NCBI RefSeq assembly: GCF_022513565.1
Contig: NZ_JAKWBE010000016.1
Coordinates: 113,442 to 177,441 of the forward strand
From: Streptomyces gilvus
GTDB lineage: Bacteria > Actinomycetota > Actinomycetes > Streptomycetales > Streptomycetaceae
DNA: 64,000 nucleotides
Reading direction: 5' to 3'
Shown in pieces: positions 16,369 through 24,398 of this stretch; position 1 is the stretch's first letter, and every line of letters starts with the position of its first letter. The notes below the pieces were generated by a model. That model ran no database searches. It had not been told where the DNA came from and worked only from the letters and a program-made list of their open reading frames with translations. A program made the position numbers and the translations under genes.

Positions 16369-16668
16369 GGAAAACGCTCCGCCGGTGACGAAGACCCGCA
16401 CGCCGACCCGGACTTCGCGCATCTGCTCCCGCGTGACGCCGAGATCGCCGTCTTCATCGACCACCTCGACAGCGGCCACTTGATGGCCCAGAAGGCGCTG
16501 GCCGCCGAGCACCCCCGCTACGGACAGCAGGCCTTCCGCTCGTCGCTGATGCGCATCACCGAGGACACGTTCCGCTCGGTGCCGATCGAGGACCGCGTCT
16601 TCTACCACTTCCGGGACAACCGCGACCGCATCTCGAACGGTCTCCCGCCGAGGCGCTGGAACCCGTGA
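16369..16668 (+). pseudogene. Fragment of a streptomycete HTH protein (probable)
   Basis: The frame open from 16249 contains a segment (DFAHLLPRDAEIAVFIDHLDSG, then LMAQKALAAEHPRYGQQAFRSSLMRITE) that recalls the DNA-binding N-terminal part of a common streptomycete helix-turn-helix family (LPxDAxIAxFLDxLPEGADxSVKxLAxxLPxYGQxALRxALxRL). It then diverges and stops, lacking the usual C-terminal half. It lies in a disordered, lower-GC stretch (16058-16368) in which I recognise nothing. I treat it as a gene remnant; the match is from memory. Confidence 0.4.
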
Positions 16669-16734
16669 CGGCGACGAGCCGCCCGCTCGCACGGGCGCCT
16701 CCGCGCGCCGGTGGCCTGGGCGGAGTCAGTGGAA

Positions 16735-16740
16735 TACATT
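16735..16740 (+). promoter_or_regulatory. -10 hexamer for a leaderless antitoxin message
   Basis: TACATT ends six bases before the ATG of the RHH gene and no ribosome binding site is present. Transcription would begin at or within a base of the start codon. Confidence 0.45.
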
Positions 16741-16746
16741 CGTAAT

Positions 16747-17025
16747 ATGGCAGAGAAGGTGAAGTTCAGCGTGAGCATCGATGCCGAACTCGGCACGGCG
16801 CTGCGGCAGTACGCCGCCGCCGAGGACGAGCAGATCTCGGCGGTGATCAGCCGGGCACTGGAGCAGTACCTGGACGACCGTCGCGTCATCCGCGCGGGGC
16901 TGCGCGCGATGGAGGAGTACGAGGCGGAGTACGGCCCCTTCACCGAAGAGGAGATGGCTGAGGCGGACGCCTGGGTCGATGACCTCTTCGCGCGGACCAC
17001 TGATGGGGAGCGGCGCAGCGCATGA
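16747..17025 (+). CDS. RHH-type antitoxin
   Basis: A 92-residue protein. The N-terminus KVKFSVSIDAELGTALRQYAAAEDEQISAVISRALEQYL is a ribbon-helix-helix DNA-binding unit (strand, helix, helix). The acidic C-terminus (EEYEAEYGPFTEEEMAEADAW) would wrap and block the toxin. Its stop overlaps the start of the PIN-domain gene (ATGA). Together they form a VapBC-type module that presumably binds its own promoter. Confidence 0.8.
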   Translation: MAEKVKFSVSIDAELGTALRQYAAAEDEQISAVISRALEQYLDDRRVIRAGLRAMEEYEAEYGPFTEEEMAEADAWVDDLFARTTDGERRSA

Positions 17026-17411
17026 GCCACGTCGTCTACGACAGCGGTGCGCTCATCGCCGCCGCGAAGAATGACCGGCAGTTCCTCCGCCGTCACAAGG
17101 CGCTGACGCTGCGAGGGAACATTCCCATCGTCCCGGCAGGAGTGCTGGCGCAGTGCTGGGACTCGCGCGCTTCTGCGGCGATACTGCACTGGATGCTGAG
17201 CGGGTGCCGGGTCGTGCCGCTGACGAAGTCCGGTGCCAAGGCTGCCGCGGTGCTCTGCCGGGAGAACAAGACCGCCGACGTCATCGACGCCAGCGTCGTG
17301 CTCGCCTCCATCGCCTACGACGAGGCCCCGATCCTCACGGACGACCTGGGTGACATCCGCGCCCTGGCCGACTGCGCGGGCCGTACGCGCATCCCCGTGG
17401 AGCGTCCGTAA
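17022..17411 (+). CDS. PIN-domain toxin (VapC-like RNase)
   Basis: A 129-residue PIN-domain protein. The acidic metal site can be traced: YDSGALIAA (first Asp), a middle acidic position less clear than usual, TADVIDASVV (Asp pair) and LTDDLGDIRAL near the C-terminus. PIN toxins cut tRNA or rRNA. It is encoded directly after and overlapping the RHH antitoxin. The module is part of an accessory insert between recR/DUF5063 and the TauE-like gene. Confidence 0.85.
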   Translation: MSHVVYDSGALIAAAKNDRQFLRRHKALTLRGNIPIVPAGVLAQCWDSRASAAILHWMLSGCRVVPLTKSGAKAAAVLCRENKTADVIDASVVLASIAYDEAPILTDDLGDIRALADCAGRTRIPVERP

Positions 17412-17505
17412 GACGAGCGCACCCGGCTGCCCGCCCGGAGTCCCCTTCCGCTCCGGGCGGGTGCCGCCGCCCCACTGAGCAGCTCCGGCGTTGCGCGGGG
17501 ACCCC

Positions 17506-18225
17506 TCACAGCCCCCACAGCCCCTTGGTCACCGCCGTCACCCCGCCCGTGAGGGCAAGCACCAGCACCAGCAGCCGGGCCCGCTTCTCGGGTATCCGTT
17601 CGGCGAGCGCCCTGCCCACGAGGGCGCCCGTCAGCAGGGCCCCGGCGACGGCGCCCCACTGGCCCGCGCGCAGCTGTGGCACCCCGTTCGCCGCGACTGA
17701 GAAGGCGTTGACGACGACGCCGTAGAACTGGGCGTTGGGCACGAACTCCCGTACCGTCCAGCCCGCGTTGAGCGCGTACAGGGAGACCGGCGGACCGCCC
17801 ACGCCCGCCGCCGAGTTCATGAAGCCGCCCACCGCGCCGGCGGCCACCGCGCCCCTCGTGCCCCGCAGGGCCGGCACCTTCAGGCCCCGCATCACCAGCA
17901 GCACCGCGACGGTCACGAGAGAGCCCATCACCAACAGCAGGACCGGTTCGGGGAGTTGGCGGGTCAGCCGGGCCCCCGCCGGGACCGTGCAGGCCGCCGC
18001 CGCGCACAGCGGCACCATCGCGGCGGGCCGCACCCGGCGCCAGCCGCCCGCCAGCCCCACGACGCTGATGGCCCCCGCCGCGCAGTTGGCGAGCACCACC
18101 CCGTCCACCGGTCCCAGCAGCAACACCAGCGCGGGTACGGCGACCAGGGCGAAGCCCATGCCGGTGAGCCACTGCACGGACGAGCCGAGCAGCACGATGC
18201 CGGCGAGCGCAATCTCCGTGAACAC
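17506..18225 (-). CDS. TauE/SafE-family membrane exporter
   Basis: A 239-residue polytopic membrane protein with about eight helices. The TauE/SafE repeat (LTGMGFALVAVPALVLLLGPVDGVVLAN ... and GAVGGFMNSAAGVGGPPVSLYAL) is clear. The family exports sulfite, sulfonates or related anions, and the substrate here is unknown. GTG 18225 is chosen because GGGGAG lies eight bases upstream and it places the first membrane helix at the N-terminus. It is divergent from the secreted SnoaL-like gene. Confidence 0.85.
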   Translation of the reverse strand: MFTEIALAGIVLLGSSVQWLTGMGFALVAVPALVLLLGPVDGVVLANCAAGAISVVGLAGGWRRVRPAAMVPLCAAAACTVPAGARLTRQLPEPVLLLVMGSLVTVAVLLVMRGLKVPALRGTRGAVAAGAVGGFMNSAAGVGGPPVSLYALNAGWTVREFVPNAQFYGVVVNAFSVAANGVPQLRAGQWGAVAGALLTGALVGRALAERIPEKRARLLVLVLALTGGVTAVTKGLWGL

Positions 18226-18348
18226 CCGAGCACTCCCCGTGAATTGGACGTGTCCTGGATCTGCGTTGTACATCGCCTGCACGGGCCCTAACCAGCCAAA
18301 AGCGAATCTTGAGTCATCCCGACGGACACCAGCCGCCAAGGAGTTGCG

Positions 18349-18849
18349 ATGACCCGAAAGACCCGTCTGCGCGCCGCCCTCGTCACCGCCACCGCCGTTG
18401 TCACCGCCGCCACCGTGACGGCCGGGGTCAGCGCGGCCGGGCCCGAGAAGAGGGCCGGGGAGCCCAGCAAGAAGCAGATCGCCCAGCTCTTCGACCGCTG
18501 GAACGCCGCGCTGCAGACCCGGGACCCGGAGAAGGTCGCGGACCTGTACGCGAAGGACGCGGTGCTGCTGCCCACCGTCTCCAACAAGATCAGAACCAAC
18601 CACGCGGAGATAGCCGACTACTTCGAGCACTTCCTGCAGAACAAGCCGGTCGGCAAGAAGGTCGAGACGATCGTCAACGTGCTCGACAAGAACTCCGCGA
18701 TCGACACCGGCGTCTACGAGTTCACGCTCACCGACCAGAAGACCGGCGCGAAGAGCACCGTCGAGGCCCGCTACACGTACGAGTACGAGAAGCGGGGCGG
18801 CAAGTGGCTCATCGTCAACCACCACTCCTCGAAGATGCCCGAAGGGTGA
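18349..18849 (+). CDS. Secreted SnoaL/SgcJ-like (DUF4440-type) protein
   Basis: A 166-residue protein. The signal peptide is at residues about 1-30 (MTRKTRLRAALVTATAVVTA ... SAAG). The rest is an NTF2-like cone fold: FDRWNAALQTRDPEKVADLYAKDAVLLPT, then YFEHFL, YTYEYEKRGGKWLIVNHHSS. It resembles the SgcJ/EcaC or CaMKII-association group. These are small ligand-binding or putative enzyme domains and no catalytic role can be given. The 3' end overlaps the convergent histidine-kinase gene by 35 bases. Confidence 0.85.
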   Translation: MTRKTRLRAALVTATAVVTAATVTAGVSAAGPEKRAGEPSKKQIAQLFDRWNAALQTRDPEKVADLYAKDAVLLPTVSNKIRTNHAEIADYFEHFLQNKPVGKKVETIVNVLDKNSAIDTGVYEFTLTDQKTGAKSTVEARYTYEYEKRGGKWLIVNHHSSKMPEG

Positions 18850-20182
18850 TGACCACCCACAGGCCGCCGCCGGGCGCGTCCTTCAGGGCCACCGTGCCGC
18901 CGTCGTCGGCCACCAGCTGTTTGACGACGGCGAGGCCGAGGCCCGAACCGGAGCGCCCGGTCAGGCCCTGACCGCGCCAGAAGCGGTCGAAGGCGCGGGA
19001 CTTCTCCGCGTCCGACATGCCGGGGCCCTCGTCTAGGACGGAGAGCACCACTTCGTCGCCCGCCGGCTCCACCCGGACGGTGATCGTGCCGCCGTCCGGG
19101 GACACCTCCAGGGCGTTCGAGAGCACGTTGTCGAGCACCTGCTCCAGATGACCGGGGCCGGCCAGCACAGACGGCCGGCCGTCGGCACTCCCCCTGAGCG
19201 CGACGGTGACTCCGCGCTCGTCGGCGGCCGGTCTCCACACCGACAGGCGTTCCTCCACGATGTCCGTCAGCGGCAGCGGTTCGGCCGCGGTCACCTTCGC
19301 CTCGGCCCGCGCCAGCACCAGCAGGCCGTTGACCAGCCGGCTCATCCGGACGACCTCGGCGGTCGCCTGCTCCACGTCCTCGCGGACGAACGCGTCGTCC
19401 ACGCCGTCCGCGATGTTGTCCAGCGACAGCCGCAACGCGGTGAGCGGGGTGCGCAGTTGATGCGAGGCGTCGGCCACGAAGATGCGCTGCGAGGCGATGA
19501 GGGTGTCCAGGCGCTCGCCCGCCTGGTTCAGCGTGCGGGCCAGGGTCTGGGTCTCCGGCGGTCCCTCCACGGGCGAGCGCGCGGTGAGGTCGCCGTCGCT
19601 GAACCTGCTCGCCATGTCGTTGAGCTGGCGCAGCGGCCGGGTGATCCGGCGGGCGACGAAGGCGCCGATCAGCGCGGCGACGCCGAGCACGGCCACCGCA
19701 AGTCCGGCCCGGAAGCCCCAGATCGTCCACAGCCTGTGGGTGAGGTCCTCGGTCGAGTAGACGATGCGCACGGCACCGACGGTCCGGCCCTCGTCCTTCG
19801 CGGGGACCGTGACGACCAGGGTGCGGCCCCAGATGAAGTCCGAGCCCCAGTCCGTCGTGGCCCTCCCGTGGTCCACGGCGGCGGTGAGGGCCGTGTCCTG
19901 CTTCGGCACGGGCACCCCGGCCGGGCGGCAGCGGTCGGTCGCGGTCACCTGCACCTGGTCGTGGGTCTCCTGGGCGTACGCCCCGGCCATCTCGGCCAGC
20001 GCCTGGCAGGAGGCGGCGTTGCCGTTGCCGAGCAGCAGCGCCATGGTCGTCGCCTCGCGCTTGAGGGACGCCTCGGTGTCGTCGCGCAGCTGCGCGGTGA
20101 GCGTGAACGCCACCGGCACCGTGAACAGCAGGATGGCGACCGCGACGAGCAGGATGTAGCTCCGGATGAGCTGCCGGTTCAT
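18815..20182 (-). CDS. Sensor histidine kinase (OmpR-partner type)
   Basis: A 455-residue membrane kinase. TM1 is at about 10-30. An extracellular sensor of about 125 residues contains two cysteines (ASCQAL, DRCRPAG). TM2 at about 158-178 is followed by a HAMP linker (RRITRPLRQLNDMASRFSDGDL). The H box is ADASHQLRTPLTAL with His241, and the N, G1 (DEGPGMS) and G2 (GSGLGLAVVKQL) boxes follow. Its start overlaps the stop of the response-regulator gene (ATGA), so the pair is a coupled operon, regulator first. The signal is unknown. Confidence 0.93.
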   Translation of the reverse strand: MNRQLIRSYILLVAVAILLFTVPVAFTLTAQLRDDTEASLKREATTMALLLGNGNAASCQALAEMAGAYAQETHDQVQVTATDRCRPAGVPVPKQDTALTAAVDHGRATTDWGSDFIWGRTLVVTVPAKDEGRTVGAVRIVYSTEDLTHRLWTIWGFRAGLAVAVLGVAALIGAFVARRITRPLRQLNDMASRFSDGDLTARSPVEGPPETQTLARTLNQAGERLDTLIASQRIFVADASHQLRTPLTALRLSLDNIADGVDDAFVREDVEQATAEVVRMSRLVNGLLVLARAEAKVTAAEPLPLTDIVEERLSVWRPAADERGVTVALRGSADGRPSVLAGPGHLEQVLDNVLSNALEVSPDGGTITVRVEPAGDEVVLSVLDEGPGMSDAEKSRAFDRFWRGQGLTGRSGSGLGLAVVKQLVADDGGTVALKDAPGGGLWVVITLRASSRSGG

Positions 20183-20877
20183 GAAGCGCCGTCGCCGTTC
20201 ACGATCTCCAGCCGGAAGCCCACACCCCGGACCGCCTCGATGGTGACCGCCCCCGCGAGCTTGCGCCGCAGCGCCGCCACATGCACGTCCAGCGTCTTGG
20301 TCGGCCCGAACCAGTTCGCGTCCCAGACGGCTTCCATGATCTGCTCGCGGGACATCAGCGCGCCCGGCTCCTCGGTGAGGAAGGCCAGCAGGTCGTACTC
20401 CTTGGGGGCGAGCGCCACCTCCTCGCCGTCCAGCCGGACCCGGGCCGCCTTGCGGTCGACGGTGAGCCGGGGGCCGTAGCGGTCGGGGCCGGGGGCCGGG
20501 ACGGCGGGGTCGGTGAGGTCGGCGGGCTGGACGCGCCGCATCACCGCCCGTATCCGCGCGATGACCTCCCGCACCCCGAACGGCTTGGAGACGTAGTCGT
20601 CCGCGCCCAGCTCCAGGCCGACCACCCGGTCCGTCTCGTCGCTGCGCGCGCTGATCACGATGATCGGCACGTCACCGCGCCCGCGCAGCGCCCTGCAGAC
20701 GTCCAGGCCGTCGGTGTCGGGCAGCCCGAGGTCGAGCAGTACGACGTCGTAGGGGCCCTCGTGGGCCAGGGCGGCGCCGCCCGTGGTGACCCACTCCACC
20801 TCGAAGCCGTAACGGATCAGGCCGCGGCGCAGGGACTCGGCGACCGGTTCATCGTCTTCCACCAGCAGTACGCGCAC
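20179..20877 (-). CDS. OmpR/PhoB-family response regulator
   Basis: A 232-residue regulator. The receiver domain has the acidic pocket ED(8-9), phospho-acceptor Asp49 (VVLLDLGLPD), and the switch Thr/Ser and Lys (ISARSDE; YVSKPFG). A winged-helix effector domain follows (KEYDLLAFLTEEPGALMSREQIMEAVW). It partners with the downstream histidine kinase. The GTG start has no ribosome binding site. TAGTGT lies seven bases upstream on the minus strand, so a leaderless transcript is likely. Confidence 0.93.
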   Translation of the reverse strand: MRVLLVEDDEPVAESLRRGLIRYGFEVEWVTTGGAALAHEGPYDVVLLDLGLPDTDGLDVCRALRGRGDVPIIVISARSDETDRVVGLELGADDYVSKPFGVREVIARIRAVMRRVQPADLTDPAVPAPGPDRYGPRLTVDRKAARVRLDGEEVALAPKEYDLLAFLTEEPGALMSREQIMEAVWDANWFGPTKTLDVHVAALRRKLAGAVTIEAVRGVGFRLEIVNGDGAS

Positions 20878-20884
20878 ACGGCGA

Positions 20885-20890
20885 ACACTA
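20885..20890 (-). promoter_or_regulatory. -10 hexamer for the response-regulator operon
   Basis: On the minus strand TAGTGT is followed by seven bases and then the GTG start codon, and CTGTGA sits 16 bases further upstream as a weak -35. This suggests a leaderless two-component operon. Confidence 0.4.
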
Positions 20891-21064
20891 GTACTTGAAC
20901 TTTAATTCACAGCCGCCCCTTGTGACGCGCTGCACTTTTCCCGCACTGGTTCTTTGGGCATGCGCTGACCTGGGCGCGCGAATCTCACCATGCGATACCG
21001 CGGGGGCGGATTTCGGGCGCTCGTTAAACTGAGCCGACACACACGGACTGAGCGAGGAGCGCAC

Positions 21065-22336
21065 GTGGGCCTTGTCGTGCAGAAGTACGGAGGCTCCTCC
21101 GTAGCCGATGCCGAGGGCATCAAGCGCGTCGCCAAGCGGATCGTGGAAGCGAAGAAGAACGGCAACCAGGTGGTTGTCGTCGTTTCCGCGATGGGCGACA
21201 CGACGGACGAGCTGATCGATCTCGCCGAGCAGGTATCCCCGATGCCTGCCGGGCGTGAGTTCGACATGCTGCTGACCGCCGGAGAGCGTATCTCCATGGC
21301 GCTGCTGGCCATGGCGATCAAAAACCTGGGCCACGAGGCCCAGTCGTTCACCGGCAGCCAGGCCGGCGTCATCACCGACTCGGTCCACAACAAAGCCCGG
21401 ATCATCGACGTGACGCCGGGGCGGATCCGGACGGCGCTGGACGAGGGCAACATCGCCATCGTCGCCGGGTTCCAGGGTGTCTCGCAGGACAAGAAGGACA
21501 TCACCACGCTGGGGCGTGGCGGTTCCGACACCACGGCCGTCGCGCTGGCCGCGGCGCTGGACGCCGAGGTGTGCGAGATCTACACCGACGTCGACGGTGT
21601 GTTCACCGCCGACCCTCGGGTGGTGAAGAAGGCGAAGAAGATCGACTGGATCTCCTTCGAGGACATGCTGGAGCTGGCCTCGTCCGGCTCCAAGGTGCTG
21701 CTCCACCGCTGTGTGGAGTACGCCCGCCGCTACGACATCCCGATCCATGTCCGGTCCAGCTTCAGCGGGCTGCAGGGCACCTGGGTCAGCAGTGAGCCGA
21801 TTGGGGACCAGAAGGTGGAGCAGGCCATCATCTCCGGTGTCGCGCACGACACCTCCGAGGCCAAGATCACGGTCGTCGGCGTGCCGGACAAGCCGGGCGA
21901 GGCCGCCGTCATCTTCCGCGCGATCGCCGACGCCGAGATCAACATCGACATGGTCGTGCAGAACGTGTCGGCCGCGTCCACCGGGCTGACCGACATCTCC
22001 TTCACCCTCCCGAAGGCCGAGGGCCGCAAGGCCATCGACGCCCTGGAGAAGGCGAAGAGCGGCATCGGCTTCGACTCGCTGCGCTACGACGACCAGATCG
22101 GCAAGATCTCCCTGGTCGGCGCCGGCATGAAGACCAACCCGGGCGTCACGGCGGCCTTCTTCGAGGCGCTGTCCGACGCGGGCGTCAACATCGAGCTGAT
22201 CTCGACCTCCGAGATCCGTATCTCGGTCGTCACCCGCGCCGACGACGTCACGGAGGCGGTCCGCGCCGTCCACTCCGCCTTCGGCCTCGACTCCGACACC
22301 GCGGAGGCGGTCGTCTACGGGGGCACCGGGCGATGA
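21065..22336 (+). CDS. lysC: Aspartate kinase (LysC), with internal beta-subunit start
   Basis: A 423-residue enzyme phosphorylating aspartate at the head of the lysine/threonine/methionine and diaminopimelate pathway. The kinase domain starts VVQKYGGSSVADAEGIKRVA and contains TAGERISMALLAMAI and TTLGRGGSDTTAVALA. Two ACT domains follow (about 265-423; VVGVPDKPGEAAVIF, LVGAGMKTNPGVTAAFFEAL), which mediate feedback by lysine and threonine. An internal GTG at 21815, in frame and preceded by GGGGA, would give the 173-residue beta subunit seen in actinobacterial LysC. Its stop overlaps the asd start (ATGA). Confidence 0.96.
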   Translation: MGLVVQKYGGSSVADAEGIKRVAKRIVEAKKNGNQVVVVVSAMGDTTDELIDLAEQVSPMPAGREFDMLLTAGERISMALLAMAIKNLGHEAQSFTGSQAGVITDSVHNKARIIDVTPGRIRTALDEGNIAIVAGFQGVSQDKKDITTLGRGGSDTTAVALAAALDAEVCEIYTDVDGVFTADPRVVKKAKKIDWISFEDMLELASSGSKVLLHRCVEYARRYDIPIHVRSSFSGLQGTWVSSEPIGDQKVEQAIISGVAHDTSEAKITVVGVPDKPGEAAVIFRAIADAEINIDMVVQNVSAASTGLTDISFTLPKAEGRKAIDALEKAKSGIGFDSLRYDDQIGKISLVGAGMKTNPGVTAAFFEALSDAGVNIELISTSEIRISVVTRADDVTEAVRAVHSAFGLDSDTAEAVVYGGTGR

Positions 22337-23385
22337 CGACCCGTCCGACGCTCGCGGTCGTGGGGGCGACCGGGGCCGTCGGGACCGTCATGCTCCAGAT
22401 CCTGTCGCAGCACGCGGACATCTGGGGCGAGATCCGGCTCGTCGCCTCCCCGCGTTCGGCCGGCCGCAAGCTGGCCGTGCGCGGTGCCGAGACCGAGGTG
22501 GTGGCCCTGTCGGAGGAGGCCTTCGACGGGGTCGACGTCGCCATGTTCGACGTACCCGACGAGGTCTCCGCGCAGTGGGCGCCGATCGCCGCCGCCAAGG
22601 GCGCGGTCGTGGTGGACAACTCGGGCGCCTTCCGGATGGACCCGGAGGTGCCCCTGGTGGTGCCCGAGGTCAATCCGCACTGCGTCCGCCGCCGCCCGCG
22701 CGGGATCGTCGCCAACCCCAACTGCACCACGCTGTCGATGATCGTCGCGCTGGGCGCGCTGCACGCCGAGTTCGGGCTGCGCGAGCTGGTCGTCTCCTCG
22801 TACCAGGCGGTGAGCGGGGCGGGGCGGGCCGGTGTGGACACGCTCAGGCGCCAGCTCGAACTCGTCGCCGGCACCGAGCTCGGGACCAGCCCCGGCGATC
22901 TGCGCCGGGCCGTGGGCGACAACACCGGTCCGTTCCCGGAGCCGGTCGCGCTGAACGTCGTCCCGTGGGCCGGGTCGCTGCGCGAGGACGGCTGGTCCTC
23001 GGAGGAGATGAAGGTGCGGGACGAGACCCGCAAGATCCTCGGACTGCCCGATCTCCCGGTCGCCGTCACCTGCGTCCGCGTCCCGGTCGTCACCACGCAC
23101 TCCCTGACCGTCCACGCCCGCTTCCAGGGCGAGGTCAGTGTGGACGGGGCCCGCGAGATCCTGGCCACGGCGCCCGGGGTGGTCCTGTTCGACAACCCCG
23201 CCGCCGGTGAGTTCCCCACCCCCGCCGACGTGGTGGGCACCGACCCGACCTGGGTGGGCCGGGTGCGCCGCGCCCTCGACGACCCCACGGCGCTCGAACT
23301 CTTCGTCTGCGGTGACAACCTGCGCAAGGGCGCGGCCCTCAACACCGCCCAGATCGCCGAGCTGCTGGCGGCCGAGCTGGCCTGA
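22333..23385 (+). CDS. asd: Aspartate-semialdehyde dehydrogenase
   Basis: A 350-residue NADPH-dependent enzyme converting aspartyl-phosphate to the semialdehyde. The Rossmann motif VVGATGAVGTVML is at residues 9-21. The nucleophile Cys131 lies in NPNCTTLSM, VSSYQAVSGAG follows, and the catalytic His is expected in the VTTHSLTVHARF segment. Coupled to lysC by a four-base overlap, it completes the classic ask-asd operon. A strong hairpin lies about 115 bases downstream. Confidence 0.96.
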   Translation: MTTRPTLAVVGATGAVGTVMLQILSQHADIWGEIRLVASPRSAGRKLAVRGAETEVVALSEEAFDGVDVAMFDVPDEVSAQWAPIAAAKGAVVVDNSGAFRMDPEVPLVVPEVNPHCVRRRPRGIVANPNCTTLSMIVALGALHAEFGLRELVVSSYQAVSGAGRAGVDTLRRQLELVAGTELGTSPGDLRRAVGDNTGPFPEPVALNVVPWAGSLREDGWSSEEMKVRDETRKILGLPDLPVAVTCVRVPVVTTHSLTVHARFQGEVSVDGAREILATAPGVVLFDNPAAGEFPTPADVVGTDPTWVGRVRRALDDPTALELFVCGDNLRKGAALNTAQIAELLAAELA

Positions 23386-23499
23386 CACCCGAGTCGCCGG
23401 GCCGCTTCGGGGTCAGTTTGTATGATCTATAAACGAAGTGTGAGCCGGTCGATGGTCCGGACCACTTGCTGTGGGCCCGCTTGGCGTCCGAAGATTTTT

Positions 23500-23535
23500 C
23501 TCCCCGCTCTCCGCAACCGCGCGAAGGGCGGGGAG
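23500..23535 (+). terminator. Hairpin in the asd-sigma factor intergenic region
   Basis: The stem CTCCCCGC / GCGGGGAG (8 bp) is preceded by a run of Ts. It lies in the 368-base gap between asd and the ECF sigma gene. That gap also holds a TATGAT hexamer at 23421-23426 that could be a promoter, and no recognisable gene. Confidence 0.5.
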
Positions 23536-23753
23536 CGTCTTTGCGAACGCCCTTCAGGGGGTCGGCGGGGATGCGGCCCGAGGCGTGGGGACGTCTCGGT
23601 CATTCAGGACACAGGGGAAGAGCGGGTACGCATGAGGGCGTTTGACGCACGGTCAGTTGTGCCGCCTGAAGCGAGACGGTCGATCGCGGCACATGACGCG
23701 AAAGTGACGCCCGGCACGTACAACCCTCCCGGGGGGAAGCGTGTCCAACTGGC

Positions 23754-24398
23754 GTGGCTCAGGTTCTCGACTTCTCCGCTGCGACCCGCAGCCGACCCCG
23801 GATGCCCGGCGCGCCCGGCGGCATGCCGGTGATCGCGCCCATGCCCGCGGCGCGGCCCACCCGCATACCGAACCAGCGCGACGGCGTCGAGGACGTGACG
23901 GCCGCCGGAACCACCGTCGACCACCTCACCGAGACCTACCGCGCGCACTACCGCTCGCTGCTGGGCCTCGCCGCCCTCCTGCTCGACGACACCGCCTCCT
24001 GCGAGGACGTCGTCCAGGAGGCCTTCATCCGCGTCCACTCCGCGCGCAAACGCGTCCGCGACCCCGAGAAGACGCTCGCCTACCTGCGGCAGACGGTCGT
24101 CAACCTCTCCCGCTCCGCCCTGCGCCGCCGCATCCTCGGCCTCAAGCTGCTGTCCAAGCCGATGCCGGACATGGCCAGCGCCGAGGAGGGCGCGTACGAC
24201 CAGCTCGAGCGCGACTCCCTGATCAAGGCGATGAAGAGCCTGCAGCGCCGCCAGCGCGAGGTCCTGGTGCTGCGCTACTTCGCGGACATGACCGAGGCGC
24301 AGGTCGCCGAGACGCTCGGCATCTCGCTGGGCTCGGTCAAGGCGTACGGCTCCCGGGGCATCGCGGCTCTCCGCCTCGCGATGGAGGCGCCGGCATGA
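23754..24398 (+). CDS. SigE-subfamily ECF RNA polymerase sigma factor
   Basis: A 214-residue sigma factor. It has an unstructured Pro/Arg-rich N-terminus (residues 1-55), then region 2 (YRAHYRSLLGLAALLLDDTASCEDVVQEAFIRVH) and region 4 (LQRRQREVLVLRYFADMTEAQVAETLGISLGSVKAYGSRGI). The 50-residue extension before region 2 is unusual for short ECF factors. GTG 23754 is the first in-frame start; an internal ATG is possible. Its stop overlaps the start of a membrane-tethered protein gene (ATGA), a typical sigma/anti-sigma arrangement. From memory it corresponds to the sigma gene next to asd in S. coelicolor. Confidence 0.9.
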   Translation: MAQVLDFSAATRSRPRMPGAPGGMPVIAPMPAARPTRIPNQRDGVEDVTAAGTTVDHLTETYRAHYRSLLGLAALLLDDTASCEDVVQEAFIRVHSARKRVRDPEKTLAYLRQTVVNLSRSALRRRILGLKLLSKPMPDMASAEEGAYDQLERDSLIKAMKSLQRRQREVLVLRYFADMTEAQVAETLGISLGSVKAYGSRGIAALRLAMEAPA

